Below are positions 58,901 to 63,000 of a DNA stretch of 64,000 bases, piece after piece (the stretch's first letter is position 1; each line of letters begins with the position of its first letter). Where the stretch lies: positions 164,672 through 228,671 of the forward strand of contig JAWPHD010003097.1 in the NCBI GenBank assembly GCA_037043455.1, read 5' to 3'. The position numbers and the translations under genes were made by a program. Source of the stretch: Cyrtodaria siliqua. Lineage: Eukaryota > Mollusca > Bivalvia > Adapedonta > Hiatellidae. The notes below the pieces were generated by a model. The model was not told the origin of the DNA, made no database searches, and saw nothing but the letters and a program-made list of their open reading frames with translations.

Positions 58901-61774
58901 TGGTAGCTTATATCAAAACTGAGTTTGTGGTCACTGGGGTCACTGGGGTCAAGGTCAAGGTCATTGTTTCTAAAACAACGGTTTCCTCTAAATAACTTTA
59001 GTTTGGAATGAGATATTGGAACGAAACTTGCTGTGTTGGTACTTTATATGGAAAGGAAGTTTGGAATTGCATTTGGGGTCACTTAGGTCACGGTCATTGT
59101 TACTAAAATAGAAAAACGGTTTTCGCTCAATATCTTAAGTAAGGAATGAGGTATTAGAATGAAATTTGCTGTGTACTAGGTACCTTATATCAACAGGAAG
59201 TTTGGTATTGCATTTGGGTCACTGGGGTCAAGGTCTAGGTCATCGTTACTAGAAAAACGGTTTTCGCTCAATAACTTTAGTTGGTTGGCAATGAGATATT
59301 GGAAAGAAACTTGCCTTTTGATACATCATTTTCGTCTTACTGGCACTGTATTGGCATTTCAAATGGAAAACCTGATTTTCGTGGAATTTCCATGTTTCTT
59401 ATTTTTTACTTTTTATTTATAAAACTCACGGCGTCCCGTTATTGTCGATGCGCGTAGACATATAAAAACGTATAACATTCAAGTTTATTGTTAAGTACAT
59501 TCTTCAAAAAGCGGAAGTCGTAGTGTTTTTGAACTCCACACAAGTTTATGTAATTTTTATATACGGCAACTATCCAGTTGACTTGCGAAACGTCGGTGGT
59601 TTTATCCAGGTGCCCGCCCGTGCACGAAAACAGCTCGGACGGGCACCTGGGGTCTTCCTTCACCAATGGAAGCTGGAAAAGTTGCCATATGATCTTAGTT
59701 GTGGTGCGACCATGAAATACAATTCAGTTCTATATATGGCAACTGTAAGTTCAACAAAAGTAGATCAATATGAATATCCTTTACCATTTTTTCTACTTCG
59801 CTAATTTACATTTAAGTTTTTATTTTAATAAAGCGCCCTCAGTGTATCTACTTACAAAGGATATATTTTCTAGTTAAACATAATTTGCAAATCATTATGA
59901 ATAATTTTTTGAATAGTTCAAAGTGAGAATTTATAAAAGAAGAGGATTCGCAAATGAAATTGAGTGAAGAAGGAAGTCTCGTTAATTCTCGGACAAAAAG
60001 CCCGAAGTCGAGTCATGTGATATTCACCGTCTTCAATCGCCATTTTGGAAAATACTTTTAAGAACGCCGAGTAGATCGATGTCTCTTTTACAAATCCTTG
60101 TTCAAAGCAAATTGTTTTTGCGTATTACTAATTTTTGATTTATATTGCACCTATAATGGTTTTTAACCTATTGTAGAATAAAAATGGCAACTGCTTGTAT
60201 TATCTTTTCTTTAACTATACATATTAAACGGGTTAAAAGTTAAATTATTGATACAGACTAATTTAATCAAGGTGCTTATTGCAATGCTAATTGCTCATTA
60301 CAAATGCTTCAAGATTTCAGGGTGTCATTTAAAATGGCTCAGGAGCTTATGCAATGACGTTTGGGGAATCTAAAGGAGAGGCAACCCATTATTATTTGAA
60401 ATATTACATATTTTGCGGATAGCAACTTTTCAAAAACAAAGATCGAATGTAATTTATGAATTATGATGAATTATGATCCGATTCTAAGGTAAAAAGAAGA
60501 CATGTGATGAAGAAATAAGGGATACAGTCAAATCTGGAATAATCATCACTATCGAATAATTTCCTATATTTTATTTAAATATACATTGCAGTATTTGAGA
60601 ATATTTTACTTTTAAAAAAAGCAGTTAAATGGATTGTACACATAAAGCCAGACAAACTTTAGTATTTAAAGCTCTGAAAAAACTTTGTAAACGGATTAAA
60701 TAATTGTCAAAATCGGATGATAAACAGAAGATATGATCCTTTGAAGGTTATTTTGAAACGGCATTCGCAACATCTTCGCTTCGCAGCATTACTCGAATGT
60801 AATTCGAAGGTTTCCATATTGGTTACGTCATCGCGCCTTAGATAACAAAACACATTTGCATTCAAAATCAAATTATCATCCAAATTGTGCAATGTCATTC
60901 AGCCGATTGCTTCATCAATAGTTTATTTACATGAAAGCAGTGATAAAACCTTCATCTGCATTGTAAAAAACAAACTTATACATCAACATGTGTTTAGCGA
61001 CTATGTTGTTTACATAGCAACAGTGCACTATTTTCTGTGCCGTTGCCTTCCGGGTACCAATATGTCAAGATTTTGAACATATGATAAACACAAGTTGGGA
61101 TCCCGAAGAATGACGGGATTGGCCGAGCGTTCACAAATGTTTGAAACGGATGTGGAAGCTGCCATTTTAAGAAATAGAATGACATCTATGACATGATAGT
61201 CATGTACTATTGATAAAAAAAATGATTTAGAGATTTATAGTGAAAAAATAACAGCAACTGTATGAAAAATCAGATACTTAAGTGTAACAATGCATTATAT
61301 GACCAGTAAAGGATTTTTCATTCATTTGCAGTTATTATTCCCCTACCCGTCGTGACAGAAGGGATTATGGGATTGCACTTTTTAAAGTGTGTTGCCGTAT
61401 GCTTGTTATGCAAACAAGACCTATAATGCAAAATGCCTTGCTACCTATCAATGGCATGAAAACGCGCAAATAGTTGTAAGGTACAAAACAAACGTGCAAT
61501 AATTCTTCCGAGTTTACGTCATGTGAACTCGAAATAATTTCGTATAGTTACTTGCAGAACTGTATTTTGTTGATTTGATTGCGTAATCTCCTATTAGTTA
61601 AATCTTTCATTTTATGTTTTAATAAGCATAGGCTGGTTTTAATTCAATTCTATTATTTATTGTGTTCATTGCAGGGAGGTATATACATGTTGGAAGTGAT
61701 GGACACATACGCAGGAGCGTGGAATATCATGTTCATAGCTATCTGCGAATGCCTATCAATATGCCTCGTTTATG
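11050..61774 (+). CDS. SLC6 family Na+/Cl- dependent transporter, glycine-transporter-like (whole gene span, 3' end outside window)
   Basis: Eleven exons (listed separately) join in frame into about 520 residues: 11050-11166, 32444-32576, 33782-33913, 35984-36127, 36455-36632, 44096-44246, 47105-47239, 49730-49833, 51348-51585, 58179-58307, 61675-61774. All have AG/GT borders and compatible phases. Members are plasma-membrane symporters that move amino acids or amines inward with Na+ and Cl-. The TM1 signature [14 protein letters not shown] has Gly67 where monoamine carriers have Asp, so the substrate is probably an amino acid. Chloride-site residues are present (Ser342 in TM6, Asn374 and Ser378 in TM7), as are Asp442/Ser443 of the second sodium site in TM8. 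TM6 reads [10 protein letters not shown], closest in my memory to GlyT2. Family length is about 600-640 aa, so TM11, TM12 and the C-terminus are missing. Family is near certain; glycine as substrate is inference. Confidence 0.93.
11365..11572 (-). mobile_element. tRNA-derived SINE family 1, 5'-truncated
   Basis: The reverse complement of the body of the full copy at 42948, ending in the GAATTCAATTC-type tail. Flanked by a perfect 13-bp target duplication ATCTCGCTCGAAT (11352-11364 and 11573-11585), showing retroposition. The tRNA head is missing. From 11590 to 12650 nothing else was recognised. Confidence 0.85.
12659..12730 (+). other. G-run tract, potential G-quadruplex
   Basis: GTGTGTGTGGGGGGGGGTGT and further runs of four to eleven G on the coding strand of intron 1. 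G4 potential is clear by pattern; formation is untested. From 12740 to 13790 no gene or repeat is evident. Confidence 0.6.
13795..13852 (+). repeat. Short tandem repeat CACGTTCAATGTTAC
   Basis: Three to four imperfect copies of CGTTCAATGTTACC spaced 15-30 bp. No gene. Confidence 0.6.
14351..14416 (+). repeat. 18-19-bp tandem repeat (CATCTCAAATGTCAACC)
   Basis: Four near-perfect copies of CCATCTCAAATGTCAACC. Overlapping open frames in this area simply translate the repeat. Confidence 0.85.
14726..14876. repeat. Foldback/MITE element
   Basis: Terminal inverted repeats of about 50 bp: CAACTATCTACTTCTGTTGA at the left and AACAGAAGTAGATAGTTG at the right. Inner arms share GTTAAAACTATTCATCC and its inverse. 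About 150 bp in all. Confidence 0.75.
14943..14960. promoter_or_regulatory. Double CRE with central E-box palindrome
   Basis: TGACGTCACGTGACGTCA is a perfect 18-bp palindrome: two full CRE sites (TGACGTCA) sharing a CACGTG E-box, followed by another half-site (CGTCA). CREB/ATF and bHLH-type factors bind such sequences. It is deep in intron 1, so a role for the transporter is only possible. 15000-15960 holds no gene; near 15435 a CCCGCCATCCGTAAGAATCA stretch repeats one at 1148. Confidence 0.45.
15964..18003 (+). repeat. Composite C-rich dispersed element, copy 2 (intron 1)
   Basis: Same left end (AGCTCGACTATTCGAAGAAT, then GAGAGCTTATGTAATCACC and the GGCGTCGGCGTC block) and the same array of oligo-T / TCTTACACATATATGTTG / C-run units from 16190 to 18000. 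The middle TTTACA-type units are mostly deleted. The right terminal 15-mer seen in copy 1 was not found. Both arrays run in the same direction. Confidence 0.75.
18940..19210 (-). mobile_element. tRNA-derived SINE family 2, full length
   Basis: On the minus strand the head reads GTGGCCGAGTGGTTAGAGTC (A box) and GTAGGTTCGATCCC (B box), followed by a body with GGAACGTCGGTGG and CACCTGGGGTCTTCCTCCAC and a CAATTCAATTC tail. A 12-bp target duplication ACAGTTAAAGAA flanks it (18928-18939 and 19211-19222). 18010-18927 shows nothing else. Confidence 0.88.
19316..19450 (+). repeat. Imperfect ~50-bp tandem repeat
   Basis: AACACAAGTTAACGTAAGAA, then TATTTATAATACACATATCT, two full and one partial copies. 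19450-20810 contains no recognisable gene. Confidence 0.7.
20812..20962 (+). mobile_element. SINE family 2 copy, head-truncated
   Basis: From TTTGCGGAACGTCGGTGG through CACCTGGGGTCTTCCTCCAC to a TTCAATTTAATTCAATT tail, matching the body of 18940-19210 but lacking the tRNA head. The short plus-strand frame here is a SINE translation. Confidence 0.85.
21585..21800 (+). repeat. Degenerate ~45-60-bp repeats
   Basis: CAGGGTTGCCATAATGAAAC and variants recur at 21591, 21688, 21769 with intermediate diverged forms. No gene. Confidence 0.5.
21917..22450. repeat. 534-bp foldback element with long arms
   Basis: The two arms (about 21917-22178 and 22197-22450) are inverted copies over some 250 bp at roughly 80-85 percent identity by eye. 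Landmarks are ATTAAAAGGGTTGTTGCACT versus its inverse at the right end, and GAGGCGGCCATCTTGGAACG paired with a GATGGCCGCCTC inverse. Each arm has a TGACGTCATCGCGCC-like motif. No coding capacity. Confidence 0.85.
22451..24040. other. No gene or element recognised
   Basis: AT-rich intron 1 sequence. Open frames of about 110 residues (22941-23394) are hydrophobic and lysine-rich, overlap one another and have no recognisable domain or start context. One GGTCAAAGGTCGACG motif occurs at 23687. Confidence 0.4.
24045..24172 (+). repeat. 26-bp minisatellite, five copies
   Basis: GCCAGAGAATGGTCGGGTTG followed by AAATCC, nearly perfect and head to tail. The 131-residue minus-strand frame over it is a repeat translation (RPFSG units). 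Confidence 0.9.
24880..25035 (-). mobile_element. Diverged SINE family 1 fragment
   Basis: AATACACGGGACCGCCCGGT and CATCCGACGGACG match the SINE 1 body in reverse; the flanks are diverged. A second scrap with GAGCCGCCTCAGAGAGAG lies at 25230-25272. Confidence 0.7.
26030..26425 (+). repeat. Dispersed ~390-bp repeat, copy 1
   Basis: Matches 60765-61125 over nearly its whole length (for example TTACTCGAATGTAAATCGAA, GTTTATTTACATGAAAGCAG, GTTGTTTACATAGCAACAGT). Both copies end at CGAAGAATGACGGGATTG. No open frame is shared, so it is non-coding. 25280-26020 and 26430-27015 show nothing else. Confidence 0.8.
27018..27330 (+). repeat. Diverged relative of the composite element (left end)
   Basis: AGCTCGACTTTTCGAGGAAC, then a trinucleotide-rich GACGTCGGCGCC block and TTCGTGTAAGCTGTTTTACA, recognisably the same layout as 7183-7450 but more diverged. 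In intron 1. Confidence 0.5.
27815..28105 (+). repeat. Satellite of ACCTGATTATACCCCTGATT units
   Basis: About fifteen tandem 13-20-bp modules (ATTATACCCCTG with optional ATTACCTG) in irregular order. Confidence 0.9.
28121..28340 (+). repeat. Possible dispersed repeat (SINE-like)
   Basis: TCGATTCTTGCGGATGG, GTATACAGTACTGGTTTGAT and ACCGTCATAAAATG recur in diverged form at 38578-38665. GGATCGAATCCC resembles an inverted B box, but no A box was found. Confidence 0.35.
28680..29305. repeat. Alternating inverted blocks of GACGAAAA repeats
   Basis: Blocks of CGTCTTTTCGTC and of its complement GACGAAAAGACG alternate (28680-28725, 28728-28885, 28885-29105, 29208-29305). The last two are arms around a 97-bp spacer with inverted ends CTTCCGGTTGAC and GTCAACCGGAAG (29108-29210). 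Charged KRRKDD frames on both strands are translations of the repeat. Confidence 0.85.
29330..30465 (+). repeat. Direct repeats of ~170 bp around a dispersed repeat
   Basis: 29335-29505 and 30293-30465 share AAACAAATGCACCTAAATGT, CTCCATTGTTTTT and CCGTTAGGCGAGACATGTG. Between them are ATGGCCCTTGATTTAGTTAA-type stretches (29609, 30108) and a run of about 28 C (30217-30244). There are no LTR-like TG/CA ends and no coding sequence. Confidence 0.65.
30470..31711. other. No gene recognised
   Basis: AT-rich intron sequence. The only visible structure is an AAAT microsatellite at about 31312-31340. Confidence 0.5.
31716..31920. mobile_element. 205-bp MITE flanked by TTAA
   Basis: Terminal inverted repeat CCCTTAGTCCGCTA (left) against CTCTTAGCCTGCTA (right, inverted), with TTAA on both sides (31712-31715 and 31921-31924). 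An inner palindrome pairs CAGCCAGACAGTGTAAACCC with GGGTTTACACTGGCTG. TTAA duplications suggest piggyBac- or Kolobok-type mobilisation. Confidence 0.7.
31980..32420 (+). repeat. Degenerate ~50-60-bp tandem repeat upstream of exon 2
   Basis: GTTGCGACAGTCCTTACCGT, AACCAAAGTAGTCGGAT units, about seven, with one inverted stretch around 32225-32265. Runs to within 25 bp of exon 2. Confidence 0.7.
32444..32576 (+). CDS. SLC6 transporter exon 2: TM1
   Basis: Encodes residues 40-83. It opens with an acidic stretch (NLEDENEE), then [10 protein letters not shown], then TM1 with [20 protein letters not shown]. This unwound TM1 segment is the most diagnostic SLC6 motif; its backbone helps form the substrate and sodium sites. 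Gly67 occupies the position that is Asp in serotonin, dopamine and noradrenaline carriers. The acceptor is CTTAACAG|AAC and the donor is GGAG|GTACGT, leaving phase 1. Confidence 0.96.
33467..33550 (+). repeat. 27-bp tandem repeat, three copies
   Basis: CCTTAATTACAGTGACATAC then ATTACT, nearly perfect. The rest of intron 2 (32577-33781) has no recognised feature. Confidence 0.85.
33782..33913 (+). CDS. SLC6 transporter exon 3: TM2
   Basis: Encodes residues 84-127: [19 protein letters not shown], then the strongly conserved [17 protein letters not shown] segment at the end of TM2 and the following loop. The Tyr of IPY corresponds to the TM2 tyrosine that helps bind chloride in this family. Acceptor TTTCAG|GAG, donor CAAG|GTAAGT, phase 1 on both sides. 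Confidence 0.96.
34099..34535. repeat. Foldback element family A, copy 2, split by a SINE
   Basis: Left part 34099-34149 and right part 34428-34535 reconstruct the family A palindrome (core GCGAGGCTCATGCCGAGC). The following 34540-34650 stretch with TGACGTCCATGACGTCATT is shared with copy 3. Confidence 0.8.
34150..34416 (-). mobile_element. SINE family 1 copy nested in foldback A
   Basis: Reverse orientation, tail GAATTGAATTGAATG first, broken off in the B box region at GGCGCCTCGGAGGA. Target duplication TTATCAAACGA / TTATTAAACGA (34139-34149 and 34417-34427), one mismatch. Confidence 0.88.
34690..35075. repeat. Repeats of TATTGGGTC and its inverse
   Basis: ATTGGGTC occurs at 34766, 34793, 34964; GACCCAATA at 34987, 35008, 35027, with ACCCAATAAACC at 35060. 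This forms an inverted-repeat cluster, probably a decayed foldback. Confidence 0.55.
35104..35325. mobile_element. 222-bp TA-flanked MITE, copy 1
   Basis: TIR CTCCTCAGACTAATTTAAGG against inverted CTCCAGAAAATAATTTAAGG, flanked by TA on each side (35102-35103, 35326-35327). Tc1/mariner-type signature with no coding sequence. Confidence 0.8.
35333..35620. repeat. Foldback element family A, copy 3 (uninterrupted)
   Basis: Palindrome 35333-35490 with core GCGAGGCTCTTGCCGAGC and arms TTTATTAAACGAGTTGGCAA. The trailing part to about 35620 contains ACCACTAGTGGAATATCGAA. Serves as the reference for copies 1 and 2. Confidence 0.8.
35716..35937. mobile_element. 222-bp TA-flanked MITE, copy 2
   Basis: Same size and ends as copy 1: CTCCTCAAAATAATTTAAGG and the inverted CTCCTCAAAATAATTTATGG, with TA at 35714-35715 and 35938-35939. 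It ends 46 bp before exon 4. Confidence 0.85.
35984..36127 (+). CDS. SLC6 transporter exon 4: TM3 and start of extracellular loop 2
   Basis: Encodes residues 128-175: [20 protein letters not shown] followed by [18 protein letters not shown]. The YYN and WTLYYLF motifs are the TM3 hallmark; the first tyrosine normally lines the substrate site. The loop begins with PWDKCREEW, where Cys168 is the first half of the conserved loop-2 disulfide. Acceptor TTTGTGCAG, donor CCGA|GTACGT, phase 1. Confidence 0.96.
36455..36632 (+). CDS. SLC6 transporter exon 5: extracellular loop 2
   Basis: Encodes residues 176-234. Cys177 is the second half of the loop-2 disulfide. The loop carries an N-glycosylation sequon, Asn207-Asn-Thr209, plus three further cysteines (190, 203 and neighbours) and ends LPSEEYFE, the usual lead-in to TM4. 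Extracellular loop 2 is the most variable part of the family, and its length here is ordinary. Acceptor GTAAACAG, donor TTCGA|GTAAGT, phase 2. The intron before it is only 327 bp; the one after it is 7.46 kb. Confidence 0.93.
36900..37030 (+). repeat. A-rich low-complexity tract
   Basis: Runs of A broken by single T, about 120 bp, directly before the 145-bp array. Confidence 0.85.
37036..38180 (+). repeat. ~145-bp tandem array with TGACCTTTGACCT motifs
   Basis: About eight units with CAATAGGGGTCATCTACTTG, CCAAGTTTGAGGACCCTAGG and TTGACCTTTGACCTAGTGAC. The period is 145 bp (motif at 37139 and 37284) and shorter in the last three units. It ends in a CAGA microsatellite (38127-38178). GCTCCCCCAC at about 36694 and GTGTGGGGGAGC near 38215 may be the inverted ends of the parent element. 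38240-39010 shows nothing further. Confidence 0.88.
39016..43725. mobile_element. 4.7-kb element with ~80-bp TIRs and TTAA flanks
   Basis: The left end GGGCAGATTGGTGACATATA, GTGACAAAAGCACCAAACTT, CATAGCTAGACAATA pairs with the inverted right end GGGGCAGATTGGTGAAAAAA, TTTGACAAAAGCGAAAAAAC, ATAGCTAGCCAATA. TTAA lies at both edges (39012-39015, 43726-43729). Subterminal stretches share ATTTTCAAAATGGCCGCCAA. Interior frames of 60-75 residues, mostly on the minus strand (40256-40992), are broken and unassigned, so any transposase is decayed or absent. It hosts the SINE at 42948. Confidence 0.55.
42948..43253 (+). mobile_element. tRNA-derived SINE family 1, full length
   Basis: The head GCGTGGCGTAGTCGGTAGCG (A box) and CCGGGTTCAATCCTCC (B box) resembles a tRNA. 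The body includes CGTCGGATGGGGACGTAAAC and GAGGATACACCG-type sequence (seen here as CGGTGTATCCTCCGAGCACG), and the tail is CATTCAATTCAAT. A perfect 13-bp target duplication TTTTTTATTGTAG flanks it (42935-42947, 43254-43266). Confidence 0.92.
44096..44246 (+). CDS. SLC6 transporter exon 6: TM4
   Basis: Encodes residues 235-285: [20 protein letters not shown], then [19 protein letters not shown] and SKSIKSSGK. The last stretch matches the conserved TM4-TM5 loop (KGIKSSGK in relatives). The first 24 bases are a perfect 12-bp tandem duplication giving RYVT twice, in frame. Acceptor TATTTTCAG, donor GGCAAG|GTAAGA, phase 0 at the end. Confidence 0.94.
44694..44835. repeat. 142-bp near-perfect palindrome (foldback family B)
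   Basis: The left arm GAATATTATGTCAGTGACTT, TTACTATCAAGTTTATTAGG pairs with the right arm with one mismatch over the outer 40 bp. The centre is GGCTCGGCAGAGCC. Such DNA can extrude as a cruciform. It lies in intron 6. Confidence 0.9.
44957..45490 (+). repeat. Composite element, copy 3 (left part only, no C-rich array)
   Basis: AGCTCGACTATGTAATCACC, the GGCGTCGG block and two TTTACA-type units ending TATTGGGGCA match 7183-7930. A short internal deletion follows AGCTCGACTA. It lies in intron 6, upstream of the TCAC array. Confidence 0.7.
45855..47060 (+). repeat. ~1.1-kb TCAC tetranucleotide array before exon 7
   Basis: An ATTCATTGATTC prelude, then CACT repeats from 45931. It is interrupted twice by blocks of CATCCACGCACTCACGCACT (46264-46370 and 46665-46730) and ends with CACG repeats (46898-46975) and degraded ATTCA. 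It finishes about 45 bp before exon 7. The 419-residue THSL frame is a translation of the repeat running into exon 7. Confidence 0.95.
47105..47239 (+). CDS. SLC6 transporter exon 7: TM5
   Basis: Encodes residues 286-330: [20 protein letters not shown], then [20 protein letters not shown] and LKDSV. The [10 protein letters not shown] motif and the GIxFYITPD loop are invariant features of SLC6 TM5 and loop 3. Acceptor ATGTTTCAG, donor GTG|GTGAGT, phase 0. Its 3' end and donor are repeated in tandem in the following intron (47253 onward). Reading through the donor stays open for 16 codons and then hits a stop at about 47285. Confidence 0.96.
47240..47612 (+). repeat. Tandem copies of the exon 7 3' end plus splice donor
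   Basis: The exon 7 end TTTACATTACGCCAGACTTA, AAAGGCTGAAAGACTCCGTG, GTGAGTTCTCATG recurs with period about 54-59 bp starting near 47253, 47312, 47365, 47418, 47472, 47526 and 47582, progressively diverged. Donor positions read GTGAAT, GTGGTT, GTTAGC, GTAAGT and so on. The last unit is interrupted by the 47613-49035 insertion and finishes at 49036-49068. Confidence 0.85.
47613..49035. mobile_element. 1.42-kb TIR element with GCAACGCACT ends and 6-bp target duplication
   Basis: The left end TTATTGCAACGCACTACG pairs with the inverted right end TTTAGCAACGCACTGCAC. Each end carries palindromic clusters of GTTGCGAAGTGCGGC type. The flanking AGGCTG on both sides (47607-47612, 49036-49041) is a 6-bp target duplication. 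An inner inverted pair GAAGCGAAAAAGAA / TTCTTTTTCGCTTC lies at 47904-48095. No transposase was seen, so it is non-autonomous. Confidence 0.65.
49228..49400 (-). mobile_element. Diverged SINE family 1 copy
   Basis: Contains GCCCGCCCGGTTTACGTTTC, CCAGACGGACGAG and CACACCGACGAAACTGCGTG, matching the reversed SINE 1 body. Ends are eroded. Confidence 0.65.
49730..49833 (+). CDS. SLC6 transporter exon 8: TM6
   Basis: Encodes residues 331-364: [20 protein letters not shown] followed by [17 protein letters not shown]6 is the second unwound helix of the family. Ser342 aligns with the chloride-coordinating serine. Ser344 takes the position that is serine in GlyT2 and glycine in GlyT1, as I recall those sequences. 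Acceptor TTATCTAG, donor CTGCG|GTAATG, phase 2. Confidence 0.96.
50134..50288. repeat. ~155-bp foldback/MITE
   Basis: TTACATTCATGAGAATGTGG, TAATAAGAATGTTCAC pairs with an inverted right arm (GTGAAAATTCTTATTATCAC, CCCGTCATGAATGTGATA). In intron 8. From 50290 to 51050 nothing was recognised. Confidence 0.75.
51075..51345 (+). repeat. Degenerate ATATATATCGCCAACGAATG repeats before exon 9
   Basis: Five to six diverged units of about 50-60 bp, running up to the exon 9 acceptor at 51347. Confidence 0.65.
51348..51585 (+). CDS. SLC6 transporter exon 9: TM7, loop 4 and TM8
   Basis: Encodes residues 365-444. TM7 is [20 protein letters not shown], with Asn374 and Ser378 as chloride ligands. Loop 4 carries [17 protein letters not shown], the family's extracellular gate segment. 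TM8 is [17 protein letters not shown], with Asp442 and Ser443 of the second sodium site. Most relatives have LGLDSxF, so Val441 is a conservative change. Acceptor CCTTTACAG, donor AGTGAG|GTGAGA, phase 0. Confidence 0.96.
51899..51998 (+). repeat. 24-bp minisatellite, four copies
   Basis: CTTGTACATAGGAGTTTATA then TACA/CT, almost perfect. The minus-strand frame with YINSYVQV repeats is its translation. Confidence 0.92.
52350..54150. repeat. Pair of ~135-bp inverted repeats 1.5 kb apart
   Basis: CACACCGTACAACCCGTATC, TTTGATAACAGAGGGATAT and GAGCCGATAAAAATGGCAGA (52358-52490) recur inverted at 54007-54145. Outer ends correspond, so this may be a TIR element or a foldback. The interior has no recognised gene; a tRNA-like stretch lies at 53700. 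Confidence 0.65.
53697..53775 (+). repeat. tRNA-like sequence (SINE head or tRNA pseudogene)
   Basis: GCAGTGGTAGAGTGGTACAC resembles an A box and GTCCCGAGTTTGATTACC a diverged B box, with about 45 bp between them. Acceptor-stem pairing is not convincing, so I do not call a functional tRNA. Confidence 0.45.
54255..58110 (+). repeat. 46-bp minisatellite, ~80 copies, in intron 9
   Basis: The unit is GTAAAGTAAACAGAAATACA, AAACAGAACTTACTGCCATC, TTTATG (45 bp in CAGCATAC variants). The first third (54255-55500) is homogeneous with a higher-order order of variants; the rest is increasingly diverged. It stops about 65 bp before exon 10. Minus-strand frames rich in [14 protein letters not shown] are repeat translations. 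Confidence 0.95.
58179..58307 (+). CDS. SLC6 transporter exon 10: end of TM8 and TM9
   Basis: Encodes residues 445-487: [20 protein letters not shown], then [20 protein letters not shown] and TTN. The ETVITAxxDxFP motif joins TM8 to TM9 in this family. Acceptor ATCTTACAG, donor AAT|GTAAGT, phase 0. The exon begins about 50 bp after a 3.8-kb minisatellite. Confidence 0.96.
58345..59310 (+). repeat. ~140-bp tandem repeats with GGTCAAGGTCAAGGTCAC
   Basis: About seven units: TTTCCGCTCAATAACTTTAG, TTGGAATGAGATATTGGAAC, GAAACTTGCTGTGTAGGTAC, then GGGTCAAGGTCAAGGTC-type motifs. Related to 2060-3260. Intron 10. Confidence 0.85.
59584..59735 (+). mobile_element. SINE family 2 copy, head-truncated
   Basis: TTGCGAAACGTCGGTGG, GGGCACCTGGGGTCTTCCTT and an AATACAATTCAGTTC tail match the 18940 body. 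59740-60750 shows no gene. Confidence 0.82.
60765..61125 (+). repeat. Dispersed ~390-bp repeat, copy 2
   Basis: Second copy of the 26030 repeat, same orientation and same right boundary (CCCGAAGAATGACGGGATTG). 61130-61670 has no recognised feature. Confidence 0.8.
61675..61774 (+). CDS. SLC6 transporter exon 11: TM10 (last exon in window)
   Basis: Encodes residues 488-520: [20 protein letters not shown], then [14 protein letters not shown]. GGxYxxxxxDxYA is the conserved TM10 motif. Glu512 aligns with the TM10 glutamate (human GlyT2 Glu650) linked to a third sodium site in GlyT2; GlyT1 has Met there, though other SLC6 members also carry Glu. Acceptor CATTGCAG, donor TATG|GTATGT, phase 1. No later exon fitting TM11 or TM12 was found before 64000. 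Confidence 0.95.
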
Positions 61775-62214
61775 GTATGTATTTAAAACTGATCCAAAAT
61801 ACAGTCAAATGCCTATTAAGAGACCACAAGTAAGAGCAGAATTTATCGTTTAACACAGGTGGTTTACTAATTATTTTTAGAAGTCAAATCCCTATTAAGA
61901 AACCACAAAAAAAGAGAGCAAAATCGGTCTCTTAACACAGTGGCAAGGGAGTCCGTCATTACGTGGTCCCGCCTTAATTCCATTAAGCGATGGGAGAGCT
62001 TATATAAGCAGGATTTTATAACGGATTTTCGACATTAAAACATGTTTTACTGAGAAAAAAATGCAATAACCTGTTTAAAATTACCTATAAAATGTTTTAA
62101 TTTTAAGCAAACTTTTTAAGCCGAAATTAATGTTTTATTTCATACCCCAGTCAACCCCGTTTTCGCTTTTTGGAGAAGGAGTTGGTAAGGGTTTGAAAGT
62201 TAATACTCGGACCA

Positions 62215-62476
62215 CGTAATGGTGGCCGAGTGGTTAGTCTCTGACTTGAAAACACTTGCCGCTTACCGCTGTGGGTTCGATCCCAAATGGGCCAAGGAAT
62301 CTGTATGTGAGGAATCTATCCAGCTGGCGTGCGGAACGTCGGTGGTTGTAACCAGGTGCCCGCCCGTACACAAAAATTTACGGAGGAGCTCATGTGGTCG
62401 TCCTCCACCAATGCAGGAAATTCGCCATATGACCCGAGCTGTTGGTGCGACTATAAAAAAACAATTCAATTTAACA
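62215..62476 (+). mobile_element. tRNA-derived SINE family 2, near full length
   Basis: Head GTGGCCGAGTGGTTAGTCTC and GTGGGTTCGATCCC (A and B boxes), body with GGAACGTCGGTGG and TCCTCCACCAATGCAGG, tail ACAATTCAATTTAA. The short frames on both strands are SINE translations. 61775-62210 and 62480-62990 show no recognisable exon. Confidence 0.88.
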
Positions 62477-63000
62477 CATGTAATCTCCTAATACGAGGGG
62501 CGTTCATTATATAATGCAACTATGATCCTAAAATTTAATTATTGTTCATTGTTGTAGTTATTGATACGGATTATGTTAAAATGAACTTTCCCACATTAAT
62601 TTATCAAGTTTCAGAAACTTCCATCCAATAATTTTTTTTTATTTTATATTAAATCTTTAGAGTTTCCCTTCAATTCGTTAACCATGTTTTTAAAACCATT
62701 TTCCGTCATGTCTTCAAACTGAATTTTGATTATTGTTTTTACTGGAATTTGATATTTTCAGGACTTTTATATTTCCAAGAAAACGGCATTTCTGGCCTCG
62801 GACTATATCGATGTTTTGTATTGAAAAAATCGTTTACATAACATTAAGCATGTTAAGCATACTTCTAGTTACAACAAAAGTTTGAATATACTAATATTTT
62901 TTTATGAATCCACCATTACGACCTATGCAAATTCATTAAACTTTTCTAAAGCTGTTTAAGGCAGTGTATATATATGAATATGTCCCAAACAAACGGTTGT

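Noticed and set aside
62219..62491. 90-residue frame beginning MVAEWLVSDL
   Set aside because: Translation of SINE family 2; similar frames appear at other SINE copies.
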